DNA from: Bacteroidales bacterium UBA6346
GTDB lineage: Bacteria; Bacteroidota; Bacteroidia; Bacteroidales; UBA932
DNA: 29,969 nt
Assembly: GCA_002438905.1 (NCBI GenBank)
Contig: DJSA01000144.1
Span: 614 to 30,582, forward strand
Reading direction: 5' to 3'
Shown here piece by piece: positions 9,627-17,070 of this stretch; the stretch's first letter is position 1, and every line of letters starts with the position of its first letter. The position numbers were made by a program, and so were the translations under genes. The notes under the pieces are model-generated. The model was given only the letters and a program-made list of their open reading frames with translations. It did not search any database and had not been told where the DNA came from.

Positions 9627-11734
9627 ATCCCGTCATCGGAACAAAAATAGATTCCGGGAGCCGAGAAATTGAACTCTCCGTTTGAGAATGAATATTCACC
9701 TGCCTTGTGCACAACGACATAGAGATTTTCCATATAGGACACAGCCTGGCAACTGTCATCGTTGCGGAGAACTGTGGGAACAGCTGTCTTGAACTGCACT
9801 CCGGAGGTCTTCTTACTGCGTTCGGCGTGGGCTTTTCCAATAGTGTCCTTCCCGGATGCGTATGCCTTCGCGAAAGCCTTTGTTCCGGCAACGTCATGGC
9901 ATGGAAGCACGGCGTAGGCGTATGAGGCAACACCGTCCGCCGGATGCTCAAACCAGCATTTGAAGACGCGTCCGCTGTCAACCTGCGTGTACATCGGCGC
10001 CATTTTCGCCCAGCTTCCTTTTTGGAGCGGAGTTTCGGTCCGGATTTCAGAGCCGTCAAGGACAACATATCCCCTGCCGTCATGCCATGCCCAGTCCGTG
10101 CGGCCGTGCGCCCTTGAACGGACAGAACCGGATTCTGCCTTACCAGAGAGACGGTTCTGCTCAAGAGTCGTGGTCACGCGGCTTATCTCCGTACGCGAAG
10201 AACGTATGTCGGAACCGAGAGACACAACAATGCCGTCGAGGAAGAAGTTCGACTTGAAGGCATGGAGCCCGTGGCGGTTCAGTTCCATCGTCGTGACCAT
10301 GACATTGTCCCGAGCCAGACCACCCACGTGTCCGGTGTTGTTCTGCTTGTCCTCGCGGCTGTCGTCGGTGCGCAGAGGCGTGCCGTCATAGTAGGCCGTG
10401 ACTCCCGGCAGCATCCTCCAGTCCCAATAGGGGAAGATGTTCTCATATTCCCGTCCGGACTGCATCAGAATCACCGCGCCGTCGGCGGAAAACTGCGCCA
10501 GCTGGTTCTCGGCGTTGGTAAACTCGTAGCCTATCGTCCGTTCGGACTGCATCCTCACGGAAGCGTACCAATCCCTTGCCCGATAGACGCCATAATCCGA
10601 ACGCGGATAGTACCGCGCCCCAACCAGTTCGTTTTCATAAAGTTCCGGCTGGAGATTCTGAAGGGCAATGTGTCGGAAGACCTCGCTGCGAGGACGCTTC
10701 ATGGCTGCCATATTAGACAGGGCCACGGCACAGGAATAAGCCTTGCCGCGCCCTCCGTTGATGTGAAGCTGCCGGCCGCAGGCGCTCGGATCCATCACGC
10801 CCTTCCATATCGGCCAGCAAAGACCTTCAAGTATATAGTTTTCAATAATTTCAATCTGCTCTTCAGAGAAGGCATATTCTGTCCCCTCAAGTACACGTGC
10901 CCAGAACGAAACTCCGTCGGCGAAAGCCAGCCCATAGTTACCGAACTGCATCTGAGGTCCGTGCTGGTGAAAAGACCAGTCCCGCTGTATGCCCTCGCTG
11001 TCCGTCACGTATATCTCCTCACCAATCTGTCTGCACGCCTCCCTCGCGAGTTCCGGGTCTTCGATGAGCAGCGCCTTCATCATCTGGTTCCCGGCAAGCC
11101 ACGCCTTGTTCTGCCCAGTGCGCCCGAAACGCGACCGTTCAAGCACACGTAGCGTTCCCTGAATCTCGTCTTCGGAAAGTTCGTCCCGCAGAAGCACCAT
11201 CGCGGCTGCAAGCTTCTTTGGAACCCCGATGTCATTGTGCCACCAGTTCGGGTTCACTGGCATATTGTCGAACCACCACCCGGCCGCCTTATGGAGCACC
11301 GCCCCCAGTTCAGGAGACTTGTAAAACGGCGACTGCGGCCATTCGTAGGTCTTGGCAAGGGCATATATACGGGTAACGTGCAGGGTCATGTCCCAGCCGC
11401 CACGAGACATATCCGTGTAGTCGATGTCCCTCCACTGCCGCCTTTCGGAATCGAAGAGTCCTATGACCCGTTCCACCTCGGACTCAGGCAGCTGCACCGC
11501 GAGATAGAGCTGCATCAGGAGCACGTCAATCGCCGCCCTCCCGTGTTCCGAATATGTCATGAAGTTTTCCGTCACCTCGTCCGATGGCGAACAAGAGTCG
11601 AGCATCGCCGCCACAAAAGATTCCCTCACTTTCCGAAGTTCCGCCAGTGAACCATCCGCGTCCTGCGCAAAAGTGGCGAAAGATAAAATCAGCATCAGTG
11701 AAATTGACGCCGCAATATTCCTTAAAACAAGCAT
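9587..11734 (-). CDS. Polysaccharide lyase family 8 (chondroitinase AC / hyaluronate lyase type), secreted
   Basis: This enzyme cleaves uronic-acid-containing polymers by beta-elimination. The 715-residue length is close to that of single-chain chondroitinase AC enzymes. A signal peptide (ending near TFA-QD, about residue 23) is followed by an alpha-toroid and then a beta-sandwich region. Family features are visible: the aromatic patch NWWHNDIGVP at 163-172, Asn209 in TGQN, and His258 and Tyr267 in FHQHGPQMQFGNY with the nine-residue spacing of known family members. Arg321 in ACGRQ lies 54 residues after the Tyr, as expected. The catalytic Asn-His-Tyr-Arg set is thus complete. Family 8 also contains xanthan and alginate lyases, so the exact substrate is inferred. 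The gene appears to have its own promoter and is convergent with the regulator. Confidence 0.9.
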   Translation of the reverse strand: MLVLRNIAASISLMLILSFATFAQDADGSLAELRKVRESFVAAMLDSCSPSDEVTENFMTYSEHGRAAIDVLLMQLYLAVQLPESEVERVIGLFDSERRQWRDIDYTDMSRGGWDMTLHVTRIYALAKTYEWPQSPFYKSPELGAVLHKAAGWWFDNMPVNPNWWHNDIGVPKKLAAAMVLLRDELSEDEIQGTLRVLERSRFGRTGQNKAWLAGNQMMKALLIEDPELAREACRQIGEEIYVTDSEGIQRDWSFHQHGPQMQFGNYGLAFADGVSFWARVLEGTEYAFSEEQIEIIENYILEGLCWPIWKGVMDPSACGRQLHINGGRGKAYSCAVALSNMAAMKRPRSEVFRHIALQNLQPELYENELVGARYYPRSDYGVYRARDWYASVRMQSERTIGYEFTNAENQLAQFSADGAVILMQSGREYENIFPYWDWRMLPGVTAYYDGTPLRTDDSREDKQNNTGHVGGLARDNVMVTTMELNRHGLHAFKSNFFLDGIVVSLGSDIRSSRTEISRVTTTLEQNRLSGKAESGSVRSRAHGRTDWAWHDGRGYVVLDGSEIRTETPLQKGSWAKMAPMYTQVDSGRVFKCWFEHPADGVASYAYAVLPCHDVAGTKAFAKAYASGKDTIGKAHAERSKKTSGVQFKTAVPTVLRNDDSCQAVSYMENLYVVVHKAGEYSFSNGEFNFSAPGIYFCSDDGIHSEPLPPAVGED

Positions 11735-11796
11735 AAGTCTGTAGTGTTATCATATTCGCGAAGCGGCCTTGACCTCAAGCCGGCTTTAAAATCTCT

Positions 11797-11822
11797 CAAA
11801 GATAGAAATAATTACCGTCAAA
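11797..11822 (-). promoter_or_regulatory. Candidate promoter of the family 8 lyase gene
   Basis: On the minus strand a -7-like TATCTTTG occupies 11797-11804, with a TTTG at 11819-11822 upstream as a possible -33 element. The box is 62 bases before the ATG. The gap between the two elements is 14 bases, which may be short. The box suggests the lyase is transcribed separately from the gene at 11888-13531. Confidence 0.4.
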
Positions 11823-11887
11823 AGCCCAACCGCGCACGATGTCGGAGAACTGTGTACCGATATATCACAGAATTTGACTAATTTTTA

Positions 11888-13531
11888 CTATTGCGGAATC
11901 TGCTCGACAGGAGACTGACCGGAACGGAAGTTCAGCGCGGCGCCCATCTGCCGTTCCCTGAAGAGGTAGCCTGTGTCGGCGCCGACGATGTTGCGGGAAG
12001 CTTCGGAAGAAAGCTTGTCGTAGTCGATGACCACGCCGCTGAAGAGGAATTCCATCTCGATTTTCTGCACCTCGGCCGCAGCCTTGTCAAGGGAGGCCTG
12101 AATCTGAGGAATCTCCGCCTCGGTCTCAAGAATCATAGAAGTGAGCTCCTGCCTGCGTTCCACATCGTCGCTAAGGGCAAATTCCTCCCTCATTTCATCT
12201 AATTTTCTGTTGGTATCGTCAAGCAGATCGCGGAACTTGCGGACATCCTCCATCTTCTCCATATAACGCTTCGTGTCCGCGTTTTCCGGAATGCCGCCTC
12301 CGACTGCCGAACCGGCATCAACGACATCCGTTCCGTCCGAAGGGGCAAGTTCCATAATCAGGCGCAGCCTCTCCGAATCCGTAATCTTCTGTCGCTGCGG
12401 AACAAATTCATATTCAAGCACATAAACACACACACTGTCTTTAGTACACCCGCGGTCCGAAGCGAATACGGTATAACGTCCATCGTCCGTGTTCATATAT
12501 AGGTAGTCATTGTCCACCGAAGAATACGGAAATCCGAGATTCACCGGTTCAGTCCAGCAACTGTCGGCCTCGGACCACACGGATTCGTAGAGATCATATC
12601 CCCCAGCGCTGTCCCTCCGTCTTGCGGAAAAATAGAGCGAGCGGCGGTCGGCGGAAAGAACCGGGAATATCTCGTCGGACGCGGGAAAAGTCGCCGTCGA
12701 GTCCCTGAGCACAAAGGCAGCTCCAGTGGAATCCGCTGACATTTGAACGGACTGCGTCAAATCCGCCGTCAGGCTGTCCGTCGTCACGAGCAGAGAATCC
12801 TTCGGCGCGAAGACTTGAGACGGACGGCTCCAGAGAGTGTCCTTTGCGGAAAAATATATCTTCATGTGCCCGAGAGTGTCGGGGGACGAAAAATATATGA
12901 CGTCATCATCTTCCTGAAAATATGTGATATCCGGAAGGATTCCGAGAAGTCCCGGTGCCATGACCGACTGCAGACTGTCGCGCAAACCTTCGCAACCGCG
13001 GGTGTTGTGCCATGAAAGATCCGGGAACGGGTAGTAGAGGAAAAAGTCACTGACAGTGAACTTCTGGCGGGCTATCACAGTCGGCAGCGCAACGGTCTCA
13101 GACATATCGAAACCGGCCTCCGCATTTGAGAGAAGTTCGGCGGCATAGGTCTTCACAAGACTGTCGGAAGACTCGGACAGAATCTCGTCACAGACCTGAA
13201 TTGCACGGCGGAACTGATAGGCACCGTGGAGCGAGTCCGCGAGCGCGAGTTTCTCCGTGTCGGTCAGCCGGCGAACCTCATCAAGGACAGGAACGGCAAT
13301 CTTCATGGGGGCGTCGGGAATGGGGACGGCCACGGTGTCCTTCGAGGAAAGTTCGGACGGAACGGGCATGGCAGAAATCGTGTCTCCGATTACTGAAGCC
13401 GAAACAGTGTCCACGACCCTGAACAACAACGAATCAGCATGGTCCACAAACTGGGACTGTGCCGTTGCAACGCCGGACGAAACCGCCGACAAGAAAATTA
13501 TCAAAGCCCTTATCTTCCCTTTATTCATCAC
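11888..13531 (-). CDS. Secreted protein with PD40-like beta-propeller repeats and a C-terminal coiled coil, function unknown
   Basis: The 547-residue product starts with a signal peptide (MMNKGKIRALIIFLS... to about ATA-QS at 25) that has no lipobox Cys, so it should be periplasmic or outer-membrane associated. An Asp/Ser/Thr-rich stretch (about 30-90) is followed by a short helical part (about 91-140). Next come repeats of the PD40/WD40-like type, clearest at 285-375, where DEIFPVLSADRRSLYFSA, GGYDLYES and DYLYMNTDDGRYTVFAS are visible. A charged coiled coil spans about 425-510. Related PD40 proteins in Bacteroidetes often end in an OmpA peptidoglycan-binding domain, but this one does not. 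It is divergent from secDF and shares its promoter region. A link to envelope biogenesis is only suggested by this position. Confidence 0.8.
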   Translation of the reverse strand: MMNKGKIRALIIFLSAVSSGVATAQSQFVDHADSLLFRVVDTVSASVIGDTISAMPVPSELSSKDTVAVPIPDAPMKIAVPVLDEVRRLTDTEKLALADSLHGAYQFRRAIQVCDEILSESSDSLVKTYAAELLSNAEAGFDMSETVALPTVIARQKFTVSDFFLYYPFPDLSWHNTRGCEGLRDSLQSVMAPGLLGILPDITYFQEDDDVIYFSSPDTLGHMKIYFSAKDTLWSRPSQVFAPKDSLLVTTDSLTADLTQSVQMSADSTGAAFVLRDSTATFPASDEIFPVLSADRRSLYFSARRRDSAGGYDLYESVWSEADSCWTEPVNLGFPYSSVDNDYLYMNTDDGRYTVFASDRGCTKDSVCVYVLEYEFVPQRQKITDSERLRLIMELAPSDGTDVVDAGSAVGGGIPENADTKRYMEKMEDVRKFRDLLDDTNRKLDEMREEFALSDDVERRQELTSMILETEAEIPQIQASLDKAAAEVQKIEMEFLFSGVVIDYDKLSSEASRNIVGADTGYLFRERQMGAALNFRSGQSPVEQIPQ

Positions 13532-13550
13532 TCACTGCCCACAAAAGGAC

Positions 13551-13611
13551 CACAAATTTAAACAGATTCTAAGAAAAAATGCGTTTATAAGAAAAAAATC
13601 GTAAATTTGTG
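13551..13611. promoter_or_regulatory. Mirrored divergent promoter boxes in a 10-bp perfect inverted repeat
   Basis: CACAAATTTA at 13551-13560 and TAAATTTGTG at 13602-13611 are exact inverted copies, 41 bases apart. Each contains TAAATTTG, a full TAnnTTTG box: the minus-strand one (13553-13560) faces the PD40 gene 21 bases before its ATG, and the plus-strand one (13602-13609) faces secDF. The sequence between is very A/T-rich. A third copy with one change, GTAAATTCGTGCC at 13628-13640, directly repeats GTAAATTTGTGCC at 13601-13613 with a 27-base period. Confidence 0.5.
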
Positions 13612-13716
13612 CCCTATTTGCCGATACGTAAATTCGTGCCACGCATCGCGGGGTTCGGACAGATTGCGCTTGAGGATGAAAAATGACAATAAATATTAAT
13701 TAAAACTATAACAATT

Positions 13717-16700
13717 ATGCAAAGTAAAGGTGCCATCAGATTCGTTGCAATCCTCCTTGCGGTAGCATGTCTCTGGCAGCTTTCGTTCTCTGTAGTCACA
13801 AGAGTACAGGAACACAAGGCTGACAAGTATGCGGAGAAGGCCGTGGAGGCTTTCAGAGCATCGGCGGAATTCAAAACGGTGTCGGACGAGGACAAGGCAT
13901 ACGTCCTTGACTCGATTTCAAAGGTCAACAACAGAAGGTTCCTCGATTCTGTGTCTGCCGAAAAAGTCTACTTCGGCTACACATACAAGGACGTGAAGGT
14001 CAAAGACATCAACCTAGGTCTGGACCTCAAAGGCGGCATGAACGTAATGCTTCAGGTGCAACTTGAGGATCTCGTGAAGGCTCTCTCCGGAAACAGCCGG
14101 GATCCCCAGTTCCTCGCAGCCATTGACAGCGCGAAAGTCCGCAGCGTCAATTCACGGGACAATTTCATCACCCTTTTCGGAAAGGCTTGGCAGGAGACTG
14201 CCGGCGGTCGTCCGCTTTCTGACATTTTCGCAACCTTCGACCTCAAGGACAAGGTTACTAGCCAATCAAGCGATGCCCAGGTTCTAGAAGTCATCGAGAA
14301 GGAGTCTGAAAGTGCTATCTCAAACTCCTTCAATGTGTTGAGAAACCGTATCGACCGCTTTGGCGTGACCCAGCCCAACATCCAGAAGCTCGGAAACAGC
14401 GGCCGGATCCTCGTTGAACTCCCTGGCGTGAAGGAGCCGGAGCGCGTAAGGAAACTCCTTCAGGGAACCGCCTCACTCGAGTTCTGGACGACCTTCCAGT
14501 TCTCCGAGATTGAGCCGTTCCTCACGGAGGCCAATGCCAAGCTCGCTGAGATTCTTCCTTCAACAACAGAGCCTGCGGCTGTCGTGACGGAGACCCAGCC
14601 AGCGGACAGCAGCGACATCCTCTCACAGGAAGTCAATGCCGCGGCTAACGAGAATGAGGAGCTTGAGAACTATAAGAAGCAGAACCCTCTCTTCGCGGTT
14701 CTCCGTCCGTCGGGATACAACACCAATGCTTGCATCGGTTTTGCAAATTATGCAGACACTGCTCTTGTAAATAAGTATCTCGCAATGCCGCAGATAAAGG
14801 AATGCTTCCCGCATGAATTCATGCCGATGTGGACAGTGAAACCTTCGGACCAGATCCCAGGCGGCAATTACTTTGAACTTGTCGCTATCAGGAACACCTC
14901 CCGCGACGGCAAGGCTCCGCTTGACGGAGACGCTGTCACAGAGGCACGAGTACAGTACGGCGAGGGTGGCGCACGTCCGGAAGTTTCAATGTCAATGAAC
15001 GCTGAAGGTGCGCAGACGTGGGCACGTCTCACGAAAGACAACATCGGGCGTCAGGTTGCAATCGTTCTTGATGGAATGGTTTATTCGTACCCGACTATAC
15101 AGAGCGAGATTTCTGGAGGTTCATCTCAGATTACCGGAAACTTCACGCTTGAAGAGGCCGAGGACCTTGCTAACGTCCTCAAGTCAGGTAAGCTTCCTGC
15201 ACCTGCGGCCATCATTCAGGAACAGGTTGTCGGGCCTTCTCTCGGAAGCGAGTCAATCAACGCGGGTCTCATCTCCTTCGTGATTGCTTTTCTCCTCGTG
15301 CTCCTCTACATGGTATTCTTCTATCAGGGAGCGGGTCTCATCGCAGACTTCGCCCTTCTGTGCAATGTGCTTCTGCTCTTCGGAACCCTCGTTTCATTCG
15401 GAGCTGTTCTCACACTGCCAGGCATCGCGGGTCTCGTCCTCACGCTCGGTATGGCGGTCGATGCAAACGTCATCATCTATGAGCGCATTAAGGAGGAACT
15501 TCGCGCAGGCAAGGGTCTCGGAAAGGCCGTTGCTGACGGTTACAAGAACGCATATTCCGCAATTATCGATGGACAGGTAACCACCGCACTCACCGGAGTT
15601 GTCCTCCTAATCTTCGGTTCAGGCCCAGTAAAGGGCTTCGCAACCACCCTCATCATCGGTATTATAACATCTGTCCTGACTTCTATCTTCATCACCCGCA
15701 TCGTGATTGACGACAGACTCGCAAGGGGCAAGAAGGTAAGTTTCGACAATAAGCTCACGAGGAACTTCCTCCAGAACACTCATATCGATTTCCTCGGGAA
15801 GAGAAAGTTCGCCTACGCTTTCTCAGGCGTCCTCATCCTAATCTCAATCCTCTCCATCTGCATCAAGGGATTCACCTATGGCGTCGATTTCACTGGAGGC
15901 CGTACATACGTCGTGAGGTTTGACAAACCTGTAACTGCGGAGGCGGTTCGTGAAGCAACCCTCGCAGAATTCAACGAGGCTGTAGAGGTAAAGCAGTTCG
16001 GAGGCGACAGCCAGATGAAGATTACCACGGCTTACAAAATCAACGATGATTCAAGCGAAGCTGATGCGGAGGTAGAAACGAAACTCTACGATGCATTGAA
16101 TGGCATGTTCGCTAAAGACATGACTTTCGATGAGTTCCGCTCGACCGTGGACAATCCTAATGGTATTATATCCTCAGACAAGGTGGGTCCGACGATTGCG
16201 AACGACATGAAGCGCGACGCAATCATCGCTGTCATCATCGCCCTCTTTGTAATCTTCGCCTACATCGCGATAAGGTTCAAGAACTGGACATGGGGACTCG
16301 GAGGCGTAACTTCACTCGCACACACGGCCATAATCGTGATCGGATTCTTCTCGCTCTTCAGCGGCATCCTTCCGTTCACCTTGGACGTTGACCAGACATT
16401 CATCGCGGCAATCCTGACCATCATCGGATATGCAATCAACGATAACGTGGTCATCTTCGACCGAATCCGTGAGTACAGGACGGAGCATCCTAAGTCACTC
16501 CTCAAGGACAATGTGAACAACGCCCTCAACAGCACGCTCTCACGTACCATGAACACCTCCCTCACGACTCTCGTCACAATGCTTGCAATCGCAATCTTCG
16601 GCGGTGAGGTCATCAGGGGTCTCGCGGTTGCGCTCATCCTTGGTATCATCATCGGTACATACGCTTCAATCTTCATCGGTACGCCGGTGATGTATGATGT

Positions 16701-16737
16701 GGTCAATGCCGTCGAGAAAAAGAAAAATGCAAAATAA
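13717..16737 (+). CDS. secDF: SecDF, fused protein-translocase accessory subunit
   Basis: This inner-membrane protein uses the proton gradient to help complete protein export through SecYEG. The 1006-residue product is a natural SecD-SecF fusion, the usual form in Bacteroidetes. The SecD half has an N-terminal membrane helix, then LGLDLKGGMNVML near residue 99, a large periplasmic domain, the motif SGGSSQITGNFTLEEAEDL near 470, and GMAVDANVIIYERIKEELR at about 578-596. The SecF half has GVDFTGGRTYVVRF near 722 and GYAINDNVVIFDRIREY near 904. The start is supported by the immediate hydrophobic segment (MQSKGAIRFVAILLAV). The final Lys codon and TAA stop lie inside the end of a repeat element. 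No yajC or other sec gene is adjacent. Confidence 0.97.
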   Translation: MQSKGAIRFVAILLAVACLWQLSFSVVTRVQEHKADKYAEKAVEAFRASAEFKTVSDEDKAYVLDSISKVNNRRFLDSVSAEKVYFGYTYKDVKVKDINLGLDLKGGMNVMLQVQLEDLVKALSGNSRDPQFLAAIDSAKVRSVNSRDNFITLFGKAWQETAGGRPLSDIFATFDLKDKVTSQSSDAQVLEVIEKESESAISNSFNVLRNRIDRFGVTQPNIQKLGNSGRILVELPGVKEPERVRKLLQGTASLEFWTTFQFSEIEPFLTEANAKLAEILPSTTEPAAVVTETQPADSSDILSQEVNAAANENEELENYKKQNPLFAVLRPSGYNTNACIGFANYADTALVNKYLAMPQIKECFPHEFMPMWTVKPSDQIPGGNYFELVAIRNTSRDGKAPLDGDAVTEARVQYGEGGARPEVSMSMNAEGAQTWARLTKDNIGRQVAIVLDGMVYSYPTIQSEISGGSSQITGNFTLEEAEDLANVLKSGKLPAPAAIIQEQVVGPSLGSESINAGLISFVIAFLLVLLYMVFFYQGAGLIADFALLCNVLLLFGTLVSFGAVLTLPGIAGLVLTLGMAVDANVIIYERIKEELRAGKGLGKAVADGYKNAYSAIIDGQVTTALTGVVLLIFGSGPVKGFATTLIIGIITSVLTSIFITRIVIDDRLARGKKVSFDNKLTRNFLQNTHIDFLGKRKFAYAFSGVLILISILSICIKGFTYGVDFTGGRTYVVRFDKPVTAEAVREATLAEFNEAVEVKQFGGDSQMKITTAYKINDDSSEADAEVETKLYDALNGMFAKDMTFDEFRSTVDNPNGIISSDKVGPTIANDMKRDAIIAVIIALFVIFAYIAIRFKNWTWGLGGVTSLAHTAIIVIGFFSLFSGILPFTLDVDQTFIAAILTIIGYAINDNVVIFDRIREYRTEHPKSLLKDNVNNALNSTLSRTMNTSLTTLVTMLAIAIFGGEVIRGLAVALILGIIIGTYASIFIGTPVMYDVVNAVEKKKNAK

Positions 16738-16838
16738 AAAGGCATCTGCTGCGTTGTGCTCCTAGATGAAATCCTCATAACCATAAGGTTGCTGCGGTTT
16801 CACCTTCATTGCGAGCCTTGCATCTGCACTTTTTATTT
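16732..16838 (+). repeat. Stop-codon-associated repeat element, copy 1 (full length)
   Basis: The element begins with AAATAAAAAG and ends with CTTTTTATTT, which are exact 10-bp terminal inverted repeats. The 100-base core (16736-16835) aligns without a gap to copy 2 at 25796-25895 (minus strand); counted by eye, about 69 of 100 positions agree. Best conserved are TGCTGCGTT near the start, AATCCTCA, AACC-AYAA-GGTT-GCT in the middle, and AGCCTTGCA near the end. The SecDF stop TAA is part of the first terminal repeat. In the sense direction the element ends in a short T-run. The rest of the 333-base secDF-dnaE gap holds a terminator and a promoter box; I see nothing else there. Confidence 0.75.
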
Positions 16839-16928
16839 CACATTTTTCGCCAAGCGACTTTAAAAGCAATTTTTCTCTAGGCTATTTTTTGAAAATTTCT
16901 TAATCAAGTTTGGGAAAACAATATTCTT

Positions 16929-16966
16929 AAGAAGCGTCTGAAAAATTTTTCAGACGCTTCTTTTTT
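16929..16966 (+). terminator. Rho-independent terminator downstream of secDF
   Basis: Two 17-base arms (16929-16945 and 16946-16962) form a perfect palindrome with the core GAAGCGTCTG / CAGACGCTTC and A5/T5 at the centre. It runs straight into further T's to 16966. The loop would form from the central A/T bases. It separates secDF from dnaE. Confidence 0.9.
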
Positions 16967-16969
16967 GAG

Positions 16970-16977
16970 TAACTTTG
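16970..16977 (+). promoter_or_regulatory. Candidate promoter -7 box of dnaE
   Basis: TAACTTTG matches TAnnTTTG, starts three bases after the secDF terminator, and leaves a leader of about 90 bases before the dnaE ATG at 17071. This suggests dnaE is transcribed independently of secDF. Confidence 0.45.
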
Positions 16978-17070
16978 CCATTCCGCTGTGTCACCATCTG
17001 TGTGAAAGAAATATGTGACGCAGAAAAGAGAAAAATCTGGCAAAACCTTATAACTCATTGATTTACATAT

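Noticed and set aside
11216..11246. Asn167 in NWWHN as the catalytic Asn of the lyase
   Set aside because: The spacing to His258 is too large (91 residues); Asn209 in TGQN has the expected spacing of about 50, so NWWHN is taken as the aromatic substrate patch.
5470..11880. Shared AAATTCTRTG upstream of susC and the lyase as a regulator binding site
   Set aside because: The motif is short and occurs at very different distances from the two promoter boxes, so chance is likely.
11840..11880. CTGTG/CACAG hairpin as a terminator for the PD40 gene
   Set aside because: The stem is only 5 bp with an 11-base loop and no T-run follows.
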